From: Sphingomonadaceae bacterium
GTDB lineage: Bacteria > Pseudomonadota > Alphaproteobacteria > Sphingomonadales > Sphingomonadaceae
Direction: 5' to 3'
Length of the DNA: 44,807 nucleotides
Assembly: GCA_947463325.1 (NCBI GenBank)
Contig: CANHQT010000018.1
Location: forward strand, 1 to 44,807
Shown: in pieces, positions 24,597 through 33,387 of the stretch
Layout of the letters: each line of letters begins with the position of its first letter
Position numbering within the stretch: the first letter of the stretch is position 1
Notes under the pieces: generated by a model
Database searches by the model: none
The model's input: only the letters and a program-made list of their open reading frames with translations
Told to the model about the DNA's origin: nothing
Program-made: the position numbers and the translations under genes

Positions 24597-25902
24597 GACA
24601 ATCGGAGCGGTCGCCATTGTGGCCGCAGCGATTGTGACACCAGTCGGGGCCGCAGGGCAGCCTGCCTCAGCGGCTGTGCCTGTATCGGTGGCCGAAGCGG
24701 CAGACAGGCTTATTCCTGTCCTGGCAGGGGCCAATGCGCCAGACGCGGTGTTTACCTCTGCCTTTCTGGGCCAGGTGCCACCCGAACAATTCAACGCCAT
24801 CTCAGCACAGCTGAGGGCGCGCCATGGCGTGCCGCAGTCAGTGGAGAGCATCAGCGGTGGAGTTGAGGGAGGCGGCTATGTGGTGCGCTTCGCTTATGAG
24901 CGCGCCATAGTTTCGATGCAGATCTATGTCGCGCCTGACGGCCGTGTTGCGGGGCTACTGATCACTGGGATTGCCCCGCGCGGGGATTCGCTGGCCGCGG
25001 TCGGATCGGATTTTGCCGCCCTCCCGGGTTCACTCAGCTGGGGCGTCTATCGCTTGAACAACCGCACACTGACGCGGATGGCGGGAGCGGATGACGCGAC
25101 ACCCCGCGCGATCGCTTCCAGCTTCAAGCTAATCGTGCTGGGCGCGCTGGATGAGGATGTACGCGCAGGGCGCAGGCGCTGGGACGAGGTCGTGCCGCTG
25201 GGCCCCGATGTGCAAGGTAGCGCCACCAATGGCTGGCCAGACGGACTTCCCATGACCGTCCACAGTCTCGCCGTGCTGATGATCGAACAGAGCGACAATC
25301 GGACGACCGATACGTTGCTCCACCTGTTGGGGCGGGAGCGGGTTGAGCGGTTCGCTCGGGCGCGCGATGCACTTGGCGGACGCTATGCCTATCCGCTGCT
25401 GTCGACGATTGAGGTTACGGCGCTGAAGGCTCCGGCACAGGCCGATCTGCGCGCGCGCTGGGAAACGGGCAATGAGAGTGAGCGGCGGCTGCTGCTTCGC
25501 GACCAAGCCGACCGATTGACCGGCCGAACGGTTGACTATGGTGCACTGGGTGATGGGCCGCAGAGCATCGAAACGGTTGAATGGTTTGCCTCGCCGCGTC
25601 AAATGGCGGGGTTGCTCGGCTGGTTCGCGAACGAAGCGAGCGCCACAGCGCGCGGGATCCTATCCATCAATCCGGGCATATCACCAGCCACCGCAGGCCG
25701 CTTTGCCGAAGTCGGCTACAAGGGCGGTTCAGAGCCGGGCGTGATCGCCATGAACGTGATGATGCAAGACAGCATGGGTGGATGGACGATCGTCACGGCG
25801 GCTTGGAACAATCCGATTGCGCCGGTGGACGAGCAGCGCTTTGTCGAACTGGTCGACCGCGCAGTCGCCCTCAGCGCATCAATGCCTCCACCAGCGCCCT
25901 GA
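24589..25902 (+). CDS. Beta-lactamase-fold serine hydrolase with N-terminal NTF2-like domain
   Basis: 437 aa protein with a signal peptide (first ~24 residues, ending GAAGQ), so probably periplasmic. The N-terminal domain (about 30-135) resembles the small NTF2-like domain found before ORF12-type enzymes of clavulanate clusters. The C-terminal domain is class A beta-lactamase-like: nucleophile motif SSFK (Ser177, Lys180), SDN (235-237) and KGG in place of KTG (in GYKGGSEPG). No Glu166 equivalent (ExxLN) is evident, so beta-lactamase activity is doubtful. The ATG at 24589 lies inside the parE end (8 base overlap) with GAGGA 9 bases upstream. The last 32 bases overlap the convergent lysR gene. 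Confidence 0.82.
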   Translation: MRETIGAVAIVAAAIVTPVGAAGQPASAAVPVSVAEAADRLIPVLAGANAPDAVFTSAFLGQVPPEQFNAISAQLRARHGVPQSVESISGGVEGGGYVVRFAYERAIVSMQIYVAPDGRVAGLLITGIAPRGDSLAAVGSDFAALPGSLSWGVYRLNNRTLTRMAGADDATPRAIASSFKLIVLGALDEDVRAGRRRWDEVVPLGPDVQGSATNGWPDGLPMTVHSLAVLMIEQSDNRTTDTLLHLLGRERVERFARARDALGGRYAYPLLSTIEVTALKAPAQADLRARWETGNESERRLLLRDQADRLTGRTVDYGALGDGPQSIETVEWFASPRQMAGLLGWFANEASATARGILSINPGISPATAGRFAEVGYKGGSEPGVIAMNVMMQDSMGGWTIVTAAWNNPIAPVDEQRFVELVDRAVALSASMPPPAP

Positions 25903-26662
25903 CTTTTTTCTGCCGCCATTGCGGCGTGGGCGCGACGATCCAGTAGCGGTAAGCACCATCATGACGGGCGACCTCCCGCACGTGGCCGCTGGCAATGTCT
26001 CCCGCTGCGAGCAATGCTGGGACACGCGCGTGGCCAATGCCTCCGGCCACGGCATCGATCGCTAGCCCGGCATCGGCGACGGAGAACACGGCTCCCCCAT
26101 CCTCAGTGCTGCTTCCGGCCTGCCAACTGACCGTAACGTTGGTCCTGCCCAAAGGCGGTTCAATCTCGACCAGTCCGCCCTCACCCAGCGCGACTGCTTC
26201 CAGATCGTCGAACCCTTCACCCCAACGGATTGCGCAATCGAGATTGGCCTCCGTGAAATCCAGAGGCTGGTCGGCGGCGATCAGGGTGAAGCGAAGTTCG
26301 GGATCGGCAGCGGCGATGGCTGCAAGCCGGGGGGCGAGCCAGCGCCCTGTGATGTCGCGCGGGGCAGCGATGGTGAGTGATTTGGACGATTGCCCGGCGC
26401 GCATCGCCTCCACCGACTCCTCGAATTTAAGGAAACCGGCGCGCAGAGCTTCGAGCCCGGCTTCAGCCTCGTGCGTGAGTTCGAGCCCTTTGGGCGTGCG
26501 GCGGAACAGCACGACGCCGAGCACATCTTCCAGCGCTCGGATCTGCTGGCCGACAGCGGCGGGCGTTACGGCAAGTTCGTCTGCGGCGCGCGTGAAGCTG
26601 AGATGCCGAGCAGCAGCGTCAAGCACGCGCAGGGCGTTCAGGGGCAGGTGTGTGCGCTTCAT
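25871..26662 (-). CDS. LysR-family transcriptional regulator (GcvA-like)
   Basis: 263 aa LysR-type regulator. The winged helix-turn-helix is clear at residues 5-65 (LNALRVLDAAARHLSFTRAADELAVTPAAVGQQIRALE), with the GcvA/AmpR-subfamily phrasing TPAAVGQQIRALE. The effector-binding domain follows (LTIAAPRDITGRWLAPRL, DCAIRWGEGF) but is about 35 residues shorter than usual. Its ATG overlaps the apaG stop by 4 bases, so it is the last gene of the uvrC-apaG operon rather than the usual divergent arrangement. Target genes cannot be inferred. Confidence 0.87.
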   Translation of the reverse strand: MKRTHLPLNALRVLDAAARHLSFTRAADELAVTPAAVGQQIRALEDVLGVVLFRRTPKGLELTHEAEAGLEALRAGFLKFEESVEAMRAGQSSKSLTIAAPRDITGRWLAPRLAAIAAADPELRFTLIAADQPLDFTEANLDCAIRWGEGFDDLEAVALGEGGLVEIEPPLGRTNVTVSWQAGSSTEDGGAVFSVADAGLAIDAVAGGIGHARVPALLAAGDIASGHVREVARHDGAYRYWIVAPTPQWRQKKVRALVEALMR

Positions 26663-27060
26663 TGGCTAACAGCGGAGCCGAGCAGCGGGAAGGCAGGTAT
26701 AGCGACGGCAAAGCGGCGGCCGCTGGCATCCATCATTCCATAATGCCCTTTCATCCGCCCCGAAGGTGTCGTGAGCGGGCAGCCCGAGACATAGTCAAAC
26801 GATCCACCGGGCGCGATCACCGGCTGTTCCCCGACTACGCCGTCGCCTTCGACGACATGGATGGCGCCGCGACCATCTGTAATTTCCCACATCCGATCAA
26901 TTAGTTGAACATCGTTATTGCCATGGTTCTCGAGCCGGATGTGATAAATCCAGAACCATCGCCCCGCGCCAGGGTCACTATTTCCCGGCTGGAAACTGAC
27001 CGATACGCGCACGGTAACGCCCTCGGTTGTTTCAAAATAGGGGAAGAGCGCTTCGATCAT
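26659..27060 (-). CDS. apaG: ApaG protein
   Basis: 133 aa Co2+/Mg2+-efflux-associated ApaG family protein with a fibronectin-like fold. Signature segments: VTVRVSVSFQPGNSDP near the start, FWIYHIRLENHGN, LIDRMWEITDGRG, VVEGDGVVGEQPVIAPGGSF and TPSGRMKGHYGM. Length is standard. It lies 15 bases after metZ and overlaps lysR by 4 bases. The molecular role remains unclear in the family; the metZ-apaG pairing is frequent in alphaproteobacteria. Confidence 0.94.
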   Translation of the reverse strand: MIEALFPYFETTEGVTVRVSVSFQPGNSDPGAGRWFWIYHIRLENHGNNDVQLIDRMWEITDGRGAIHVVEGDGVVGEQPVIAPGGSFDYVSGCPLTTPSGRMKGHYGMMDASGRRFAVAIPAFPLLGSAVSQ

Positions 27061-27075
27061 CAGGCTAAAGTGGGC

Positions 27076-28284
27076 CTAAAGCCCCGCAGCGGTCAATGCC
27101 TGGTCAAGATCCTCGATGAGATCATCGGGGTCCTCAAGGCCAACATTGATGCGGAGCATCCCTTCGGTCACGCCCATTTCGGCCCGCACTTCAGGGCCGA
27201 CGCTGTGATGCGTGGTGGATGCCGGGTGAGTCATCAGGGAGCGTGAGTCCCCGATATTGTTGGAGATATCGACAAGCTGGAGCGCATCGAGCAAGGCGTG
27301 GGCTTGTTGCCGCCCACCGGACACCTCGAAGGCGAAGATTCCGCCACATGCCTTCATCTGGCGCATCGCCAGATCATGCTGCGGGTGGCTGGGAAGGCCG
27401 GGATGGAGCATGCGCGCAACGCGCGATTCCAGGAAGCGGCCGACTTTGAGCGCATTCTCAGACTGGCGGTGGGCGCGCAGATCAAGCGTTTCGAGCCCCT
27501 TCATCACCACCCATGCATTGAATGGCGAGAGATTCGGACCCGTGTTGCGCTGGAATGGCAGCAGCTTTTCTTCGATGAATTGATTGCTGGCGCACACCGC
27601 CCCGGCGAGAACGCGGCCCTGCCCGTCCATCATTTTGGTGGCGGAGTAAGCGACGACATCTGCCCCAAAATCCAGCGGTCGCTGCAGGACCGAGGTGGCG
27701 AAGGCATTATCCACCACCGTGGTGATGCCATGCGCGCGGGCGAGCCCGCAAACGAAGGCCATATCGACGATATCCATCGTCGGGTTGGCTGGCGTTTCGA
27801 AGAAGAAAACCTTCGTGTTCGGCTGAATCGCGGCTTCCCACGCGGCATTGTCGCGGCTGTCGATGGTCGTGGTGGTGATACCCCAGCGCGGCAACAGATT
27901 ATCGGTCAGCCAGCGGCAAGAGCCGAAGGCGGCGCGAGCTGCGACGACATGGTCACCCTGATCGAGCTGGCAGAGAAGAGCCGTGGTCATGGCTGCCATC
28001 CCGCTGGCCTGCGCACGACAGGCCTCCGCGCCCTCCATCAGAGCAATGCGTTCCTCCAGCATCTCGACAGTCGGGTTCTGGAGCCGCGAATAGGTCATAC
28101 CCGGTTCTTCACCGGCAAAGCGGGCGGCGACGGTAGCCGCATCGTCGTACGTGTAGCCCGAGGAGAGGAACAGGGCCTCGCTCGTCTCGCCATGTTCGCT
28201 GCGCCATGTGCCGCCGCGTATCGCCTGAGTCGCGGGGCGCCAGCGGCTGGTGGTGCTGCGGTCGAGGCCGGTAGTGCGCTTCAT
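27076..28284 (-). CDS. metZ: O-succinylhomoserine sulfhydrylase MetZ
   Basis: PLP enzyme of the Cys/Met-metabolism family that makes homocysteine from O-succinylhomoserine and sulfide. The 402 aa chain has the PLP lysine in [12 protein letters not shown] (about 217-228), the substrate-loop [30 protein letters not shown] and [14 protein letters not shown]. Motifs and length favour MetZ over cystathionine gamma-synthase or beta-lyase. It overlaps leuB by 4 bases (ATGA). No SAM riboswitch-like element can precede it, since it lies inside an operon. Confidence 0.92.
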   Translation of the reverse strand: MKRTTGLDRSTTSRWRPATQAIRGGTWRSEHGETSEALFLSSGYTYDDAATVAARFAGEEPGMTYSRLQNPTVEMLEERIALMEGAEACRAQASGMAAMTTALLCQLDQGDHVVAARAAFGSCRWLTDNLLPRWGITTTTIDSRDNAAWEAAIQPNTKVFFFETPANPTMDIVDMAFVCGLARAHGITTVVDNAFATSVLQRPLDFGADVVAYSATKMMDGQGRVLAGAVCASNQFIEEKLLPFQRNTGPNLSPFNAWVVMKGLETLDLRAHRQSENALKVGRFLESRVARMLHPGLPSHPQHDLAMRQMKACGGIFAFEVSGGRQQAHALLDALQLVDISNNIGDSRSLMTHPASTTHHSVGPEVRAEMGVTEGMLRINVGLEDPDDLIEDLDQALTAAGL

Positions 28285-29348
28285 GCCGCAAGGCTCCCCT
28301 GTTGTTCCAATGCCGCGAGCACGGCATCGCCCATCGCCTCTGTCTCCAGCGTCCCGCCAAGATCGCGGGTGCGAGCACCATGATCGAGCGCAGTGGCCAC
28401 AGCGGCCTCGATGCGGTCTGCTGCTGCCCCGGAGTCGAGGCTGTGGCGGAGCATCATTGCGGCGGAGAGGATCGTGGCCAGCGGGTTAGCAACGCCCTGC
28501 CCCGCGATGTCCGGCGCGCTGCCGTGAATGGGCTCATATAGACCCTGTCCGCCTTCATTGAGCGAGGCGGATGCAAGCAGGCCGATGGAGCCAACGCACA
28601 TGCTGGCTTGATCCGACAGGATGTCGCCGAAGAGATTGCCCGTGACGATGACGTCGAAGGCACCGGGTGCGCGGACCAGCTGCATCGCAGCATTGTCCAC
28701 ATACATGTGTTCCAGCTCGACCTCTGGATAATCAGCGGCAACTTCGATCACCACATCGCGCCACAGCTGCGAGGTTTCGAGGACATTGGCCTTGTCGACG
28801 GAGCAGAGCCGACCCTGACGACGCCGCGCCGCCTCGAACGCTGTCCGCGCGATGCGGCTTACTTCAGCTTCATCATAGGCCATGAGGTCATAGCCCTGGC
28901 GTAGGCCGGCGGACGTGGCGCGGCGGCCCTTTTCTCCGAAATAAACGTCGCCATTGAGCTCCCGAACGATCAGCAGATCAATAGCTGCGGCAACCTCGGG
29001 GCGCAGTGCGCTATTGCCGACCAGAGCGGGGATTGCCTTAGCCGGCCGCAGATTGGCAAACAGGCCGAGTTCCCGGCGCAAGCCGAGGATAGCCTGTTCA
29101 GGACGAAGGTGACGTTCCAAATGATCGCAGCCGAAATCGCCCACGGCGCCGAACAGGATGGCGTCGCTAGCACGTGCAATGGCGAGTGTTTCATTCGGCA
29201 GAGGATGGCCAGTGGCACGCCAAGCAGCGGCGCCGACCAGCCCTTCGGTTAGTGAAAGGCCAGGCAAATCGAGTGCGCGCAGCACGCGCACCGCTTGTGC
29301 AATGACTTCGGGGCCGATGCCGTCTCCGGCGAAAAGCGCGATCTTCAT
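28281..29348 (-). CDS. leuB: 3-isopropylmalate dehydrogenase LeuB
   Basis: NAD-dependent decarboxylating dehydrogenase of leucine biosynthesis. The 355 aa chain begins [14 protein letters not shown] and holds [15 protein letters not shown] (the LeuB-specific arginine/lysine region), [15 protein letters not shown] with the catalytic lysine, [26 protein letters not shown] and [14 protein letters not shown]. All are diagnostic. It is preceded by recO (43 bases) and coupled to metZ. Confidence 0.96.
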   Translation of the reverse strand: MKIALFAGDGIGPEVIAQAVRVLRALDLPGLSLTEGLVGAAAWRATGHPLPNETLAIARASDAILFGAVGDFGCDHLERHLRPEQAILGLRRELGLFANLRPAKAIPALVGNSALRPEVAAAIDLLIVRELNGDVYFGEKGRRATSAGLRQGYDLMAYDEAEVSRIARTAFEAARRRQGRLCSVDKANVLETSQLWRDVVIEVAADYPEVELEHMYVDNAAMQLVRAPGAFDVIVTGNLFGDILSDQASMCVGSIGLLASASLNEGGQGLYEPIHGSAPDIAGQGVANPLATILSAAMMLRHSLDSGAAADRIEAAVATALDHGARTRDLGGTLETEAMGDAVLAALEQQGSLAA

Positions 29349-29391
29349 GGCTTAGCGCCTAGGGGAAGCGCGCAAATCAGGCAAGGATCGC

Positions 29392-29982
29392 TCAGCCGAA
29401 GGCGCGAGTGAGCCGTTCGACCAGCCGCTCACGGACAGCGGATATGCCTGCGGCACGCGGACCGGCCAACAGATGGTCGTCGATGGCATTGCCGTTACGG
29501 CGCAGAGCTGTCGCAAGATCATGCGTCGGATCCAGGCCGCCATAGCCGAGCGACGTTAGAAGCAGCGTTTCATAGCGCACCAGTGCGGGCGCCCATCCGC
29601 TGGCCGCCGGTGCGAGCTCGATAGCTTGGAGCAGCCCATCCAACGCGCTGTGCACCGACGGATAGGGCTGGCCTTCGGGAAGCGTTGCTGCCGTCAGCGT
29701 GGTCACCCAGTCGATGGCCGCGGCCGCGAGTGGTTCCCCCAACAATGGCGCCCGGCTGTGTGAAAGCTCGACCGTCAACGCGGCGAGTTGATCCACTGTC
29801 CGTGCTCGGAAATCGGCCGCAACTATGTTCCCCGGTACCAATACTGGACGTAGCCGCCGGGACCGACCGCCGCGTACATAGCCAGCCAGCAGCCCCACCT
29901 CTGCTGTGAGCAACCGAGCGATCGCGCCATGCTCGCCATGCTGGCGGAGCGAACAGACAATGGCGGTGGTGGCGAGATGCAA
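29392..29982 (-). CDS. recO: DNA repair protein RecO, shortened
   Basis: Recombination mediator of the RecFOR pathway that loads RecA on SSB-coated DNA. The N-terminal OB-fold is clear ([22 protein letters not shown], then [22 protein letters not shown]), as is the helical part ([43 protein letters not shown]). At 196 aa it is short: after [10 protein letters not shown] the usual Cys-containing zinc-binding segment is missing and the chain goes directly to [17 protein letters not shown]. No cysteine remains in that region. The start is TTG at 29982, 6 bases after the uvrC stop. Confidence 0.88.
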   Translation of the reverse strand: MHLATTAIVCSLRQHGEHGAIARLLTAEVGLLAGYVRGGRSRRLRPVLVPGNIVAADFRARTVDQLAALTVELSHSRAPLLGEPLAAAAIDWVTTLTAATLPEGQPYPSVHSALDGLLQAIELAPAASGWAPALVRYETLLLTSLGYGGLDPTHDLATALRRNGNAIDDHLLAGPRAAGISAVRERLVERLTRAFG

Positions 29983-29988
29983 CGGCGT

Positions 29989-31920
29989 TTACCCGTGGTA
30001 GAAATCATAGACCGCCTGGGCGGTGGCGGCATTGACCCCCGGGGTGCGTTTCAGATCTTCGAGGCTGGCGTTGCGCACGGCTCGGGCGGTGCCGAAGTGC
30101 ATCAGCAGCGCCTTTTTGCGCGCAGGGCCAATTCCGGGAACTTCGTCGAGCGGGGAGGCGGTTAGCGCCTTGGCCCGTTTCTGCCGATGCGCGCCGATGG
30201 CGAAGCGGTGTGCCTCATCACGCAGACGCTGGATGTGAAACAACGCTGGGTGATTGGGCGGGAGCGTAAACTCGCGGCCGTCGGGCAGGTGAAATGTCTC
30301 GCGCCCAGCGTTGCGATCCGGACCCTTGGCAACGCCGATCAGCGGGACATCCTCTATACCAAGTTCCTCCAATGAGTCGCGAGCGGCGGAAAGCTGCCCC
30401 TTGCCACCATCGACCAGCACCAAATCGGGCCATTCACCGGTCGAGCGGTCCGGATCCTCTGCCTGTGCACGGGCGAAGCGGCGCGAGAAAACTTCCCGCA
30501 TCATCGCGAAATCATCCCCGGGCACAGTCTCGGGGCGTCGGATGGTCCATTTGCGGTAGGCGCCCTTGATGAAGCCTTCCGGCCCCGAGACGATCATAGC
30601 GCCGACCGAATTGGTCCCTTGAATGTGGCTATTGTCATAGACTTCAATCCGGCGGGGTGGATCCGGCAGATCGAACAGCTCCGCGATGTCCCGCAGCGCC
30701 TTGGCTTGCGTGCCCGTCTCGGCAAGACGCCTGTCGAGCGACTCCACAGCATTGCGCGTAGCCTGCGCGAGCAGGCGGGCACGATCGCCGCGTTGCGGAA
30801 CGCTTATCGCAACCTTGCGCCCGGCAAGCTCACCCAGCGCCTCTGCCAGTACGGTGCAGTCAAGCGGTTCGCGGTCGACAAGGACAAGGCGAGGCGGTGT
30901 CACCCCTTCATAGAATTGGATGAGGAAGCTCGCCAAAACCTCCTCCATCGGCACATCGAGCGTATGCGACGGAAAGAAACTACGGTGGCCCCAGTTCTGG
31001 CCTCCGCGGATGAAGAAGGCTTCAATGCCGATAACGCCGCCCTTGGCGGCCATGGCGAATACATCGACATCGCCGAGGCCCTCGGCGTTGATGGCCTGTG
31101 TGCCCTGAATAAAGGTTAGCGCCTTCAGCCGGTCCCGATAGATGGCGGCCATCTCGTAATCCATGCGCTCGGCAGCCTCGGCCATAGCAGCCCCAAGTTT
31201 TGCCTGCGTTCCGGTCGAGCGGCCGGCAAGGAAAGCTTTGGTATCATTGACCAATTCGGCATAGTCACCCGGTTCGATACGACCCGCGCAAGGCGCGCTG
31301 CATCGCTTGATCTGGTAAAGGAGGCAGGGCCGGTCCCGGTTAGCAAAAAAGCTGTCGGTGCAACTCCTCAACAGGAAGAGCTTCTGAAGGGCGTTGAGCG
31401 TACGGTTGACCGATCCGGCGCTGGCAAAGGGACCGAAATACTGACCCTTTGCCCGCCGGGCACCGCGATGCTTCTGGATCCGGGGGAAGGAATGATCCTC
31501 CCGCAACAGGATGTAGGGAAAGCTTTTGTCGTCTCTCAGCAGAACATTGTAAGGTGGGCGGAAGCGTTTGATGAGCTGCGCTTCGAGGAGGAGTGCCTCC
31601 GCCTCGCTGGCGGTGATGACGATCTCCATGCTGCGCGTTTGCGCCACCATGCGTTGTAGCCGCTGCGTCAGGCGTCCAGCCTGTGTGTAGGCTGTGACGC
31701 GGCTTTTAAGTGCGCGTGCCTTCCCGATGTAAAGGACGTCGCCGCGAGCATCGATCATCCGGTAGACGCCGGGGACAGCCTTGAGTGACTTCAGCGTTGT
31801 ACGAATGCAAGCGACACCCGTCTCGAAATCGGGACGAGCGCCAGATTCATCATCGCCGCGAACGGTATAGGTGGCGCGTTCTTCGTTGAAACGGTCAGGT
31901 GCGCCAGGGGTGGAGCTCAT
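29989..31920 (-). CDS. uvrC: Excinuclease ABC subunit C
   Basis: Dual-incision nuclease of nucleotide excision repair. The 643 aa chain carries an N-terminal GIY-YIG domain (GVYRMIDARGDVLYIGKAR), a Cys-containing region (RDRPCLLYQIKRCSAPCAG), a UVR/UvrB-binding helix (AMAEAAERMDYEMAAIYRDRL), an RNase H-like endonuclease half (IEVYDNSHIQGTNSVGAMI, DLVLVDGGKGQL) and C-terminal helix-hairpin-helix motifs (LDEVPGIGPARKKALLMHFG). The frame is open to 31965; I prefer the ATG at 31920 (MSSTPGAP). A ~35 residue extension precedes the GIY-YIG domain. Confidence 0.94.
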   Translation of the reverse strand: MSSTPGAPDRFNEERATYTVRGDDESGARPDFETGVACIRTTLKSLKAVPGVYRMIDARGDVLYIGKARALKSRVTAYTQAGRLTQRLQRMVAQTRSMEIVITASEAEALLLEAQLIKRFRPPYNVLLRDDKSFPYILLREDHSFPRIQKHRGARRAKGQYFGPFASAGSVNRTLNALQKLFLLRSCTDSFFANRDRPCLLYQIKRCSAPCAGRIEPGDYAELVNDTKAFLAGRSTGTQAKLGAAMAEAAERMDYEMAAIYRDRLKALTFIQGTQAINAEGLGDVDVFAMAAKGGVIGIEAFFIRGGQNWGHRSFFPSHTLDVPMEEVLASFLIQFYEGVTPPRLVLVDREPLDCTVLAEALGELAGRKVAISVPQRGDRARLLAQATRNAVESLDRRLAETGTQAKALRDIAELFDLPDPPRRIEVYDNSHIQGTNSVGAMIVSGPEGFIKGAYRKWTIRRPETVPGDDFAMMREVFSRRFARAQAEDPDRSTGEWPDLVLVDGGKGQLSAARDSLEELGIEDVPLIGVAKGPDRNAGRETFHLPDGREFTLPPNHPALFHIQRLRDEAHRFAIGAHRQKRAKALTASPLDEVPGIGPARKKALLMHFGTARAVRNASLEDLKRTPGVNAATAQAVYDFYHG

Positions 31921-31933
31921 GCCCCCATGTAGA

Positions 31934-31960
31934 AAGGGCCGGGCAATATGCCCAGCCCTT
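31934..31960 (-). terminator. probable terminator of the ATP synthase Fo operon
   Basis: Between the atpF stop (31984) and the uvrC ATG (31920). On the reverse strand AAGGGC-t-GGGC pairs with GCCC-g-GCCCTT around a 5 base loop: ten pairs with one internal mismatch. It is followed by TCTACATG, so the T tract is poor. The hairpin ends about 14 bases before the uvrC start. Confidence 0.5.
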
Positions 31961-31983
31961 CTCATGCCATTTGGGTAGAAGCT

Positions 31984-32532
31984 TTAAAGGCGGCCGAGAT
32001 CTGAAATCGCGCGCTCTACCAGCGATTTGTCCGCCTTGCCGTCATGGCGCTCAGCGATCAGTGTCCGGGCTGCAGCGATTGAAGCTTTCGAGGCGGCTTC
32101 ACGCACTTCGGCAACAGCGCTGCGTTCCGCCGCAGCGATCCGGTCTTCCGCCATGCGCTTGCGACGCGCGACCAGAGCCGTGGCGTCTTCCTTCGCCTTG
32201 GCGACGAGCTGGGCGGCTTCACCCTCTGCACGTTCCCGCATGGCGGCGGCTTCGGCATCGAGTGCGGCAAGCTTTGCCTGATATTCGCTGCGCAATGCCT
32301 CGGCATCGGCTCGCAGGGCTGCGGCCTCGTCGAGCTGGGCGCGGATCTGGGCGATGCGGCTATCCAGGATACCGCCGATCATCGCCGGCACCTTCTTCCA
32401 CACCATGATGCCGACCAGCACCATCATGGCGATCGACACGATCACGGTCGAATCGAAGATTCCGGCAATCGCCGGTTTTGCGTAGGCGGCAGCTTCTGCA
32501 CCGTCAGCAAGGATGATCAGACTGTCAGACAT
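31984..32532 (-). CDS. atpF: ATP synthase Fo subunit b
   Basis: Peripheral-stalk subunit anchoring F1 to the membrane. The 182 aa chain has one N-terminal membrane helix (about 25-45, STVIVSIAMMVLVGIMVW) and a long Ala/Glu/Arg-rich coiled coil to the C-terminus. It overlaps the b' gene by 8 bases. The presence of b and b' side by side, each with one membrane helix, matches photosynthetic and other alphaproteobacteria, where a b-b' heterodimer replaces the b2 homodimer. It is the last gene of the Fo operon. Confidence 0.94.
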   Translation of the reverse strand: MSDSLIILADGAEAAAYAKPAIAGIFDSTVIVSIAMMVLVGIMVWKKVPAMIGGILDSRIAQIRAQLDEAAALRADAEALRSEYQAKLAALDAEAAAMRERAEGEAAQLVAKAKEDATALVARRKRMAEDRIAAAERSAVAEVREAASKASIAAARTLIAERHDGKADKSLVERAISDLGRL

Positions 32533-33022
32533 TGAGACCGGCCTTCACCGCACGGGCTGCGTCCGCCGCATTGACCTTGGCGCCGCTGAGGCGGGTGACC
32601 AGATCTTGTGTGACTTCGACAGCGACGGATTCGATTTCGGCCAGCGCGGAGTTGCGGGCCTGCGAGATTTCCGCCTCGGCAGACGCGAGGCGGGCTTCTG
32701 CATCGCTATTGGCTTTGGCCAGACGCTTTTCGGCGTCCTTAGCAGCCTTGGCCTTAGCGGTAGCGACGACGCCCTGCGCATCCGCGCGGGCGGCGTTGAC
32801 GCGAGCGCGCCAATCAGCCTCAATCGCGTCGGATGCGTCCCGGGCAGCCTTTGCCGCTGCCAAATCATTCGCAATCTTGCGATCGCGCGCCTCTACCGTC
32901 GCCTCGACCTTTGGCAGCATGCCGCGGCCTATGAACAGGAAGATGGCTCCGAACACGAGGGCGAGCCAGAATATCTGGGATACCAGATACCAGTCGAGAC
33001 TGAGTTGGCCGATCTGAGGCAT
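32525..33022 (-). CDS. ATP synthase Fo subunit b' (AtpF2/AtpG type)
   Basis: 165 aa peripheral-stalk subunit. N-terminal membrane helix at about 15-33 (VSQIFWLALVFGAIFLFIG), then PKVEATVEARDRKIANDLAAAK and a continuous charged coiled coil. The sequence PQIGQLSLDWYLVSQIFWL is a typical b' opening. It lies 87 bases after atpE, separated by a strong hairpin, and overlaps the b gene by 8 bases, so the two stalk subunits are translated together in equal amounts. Confidence 0.92.
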   Translation of the reverse strand: MPQIGQLSLDWYLVSQIFWLALVFGAIFLFIGRGMLPKVEATVEARDRKIANDLAAAKAARDASDAIEADWRARVNAARADAQGVVATAKAKAAKDAEKRLAKANSDAEARLASAEAEISQARNSALAEIESVAVEVTQDLVTRLSGAKVNAADAARAVKAGLNV

Positions 33023-33060
33023 GCGCGTGGGCGCTCCGCTGAAAATGAATGGATCAACGT

Positions 33061-33095
33061 GCTGGCGGTGGTGACGTCATGCCACCACAGCCAGC
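33061..33095 (-). other. intercistronic hairpin after atpE
   Basis: Inverted repeat GCTGGC-x-GTGGTG / CACCAC-x-GCCAGC: twelve pairs with one internal mismatch and a 9 base loop (33074-33082). On the transcribed strand it starts about 14 bases past the atpE stop and ends about 40 bases before the b' ATG. No T tract follows. It could protect the atpE 3' end or partly terminate transcription. Confidence 0.6.
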
Positions 33096-33109
33096 GCGCG
33101 GAAACCGGT

Positions 33110-33337
33110 TCAGACGACGAAAAGCAGAATCATGGCGACGACGAACGCCAGCAGGCCGAGAAGTTCGGCCGCGGCGAAGCCGATGAACAGACGACCCTGC
33201 TGGCCGTCGGCGGCCGCAGGATTGCGCAGAGCGCCTTCGAGGAACTTCGCGAACACATTGCCCACGCCCAGCGAGGCAAGGCCCGCACCGACAGCAGCGA
33301 GGCCAGCACCGATCATCTTTGCGGCTTCAGCGTCCAT
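33110..33337 (-). CDS. atpE: ATP synthase Fo subunit c
   Basis: Proteolipid of the rotating c-ring. The 75 aa hairpin has two membrane helices (about 8-35 and 50-75) joined by the polar loop RNPAAADGQQ; the conserved arginine is at 38. Helix 2 carries the ion-binding carboxylate Glu58 (FAAAELLGLLAF). Its ATG has the strongest ribosome-binding site in the operon (AAAGGAG), as expected for a subunit needed in about ten or more copies per enzyme, and a stable hairpin follows the stop codon. Confidence 0.97.
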   Translation of the reverse strand: MDAEAAKMIGAGLAAVGAGLASLGVGNVFAKFLEGALRNPAAADGQQGRLFIGFAAAELLGLLAFVVAMILLFVV

Positions 33338-33387
33338 TTTTGTAACTCCTTTGAATAATCCGGGTATCGGGTTGGTTTGAACGAAAC

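Noticed and set aside
23931-24851. 306 aa open frame opposite parE and the serine-hydrolase start
   Set aside because: Antisense shadow of the TOPRIM domain; no promoter, ribosome-binding site or domain.
27076-28330. SAM riboswitch before metZ
   Set aside because: metZ overlaps leuB by 4 bases, so no leader exists; I saw no SAM-II-like fold.
27298-28383. 361 aa open frame antisense to metZ and the end of leuB
   Set aside because: It lies opposite two well-identified enzymes, has no recognisable domain and an Arg/Gly/His-rich composition typical of the antisense frame of GC-rich coding DNA.
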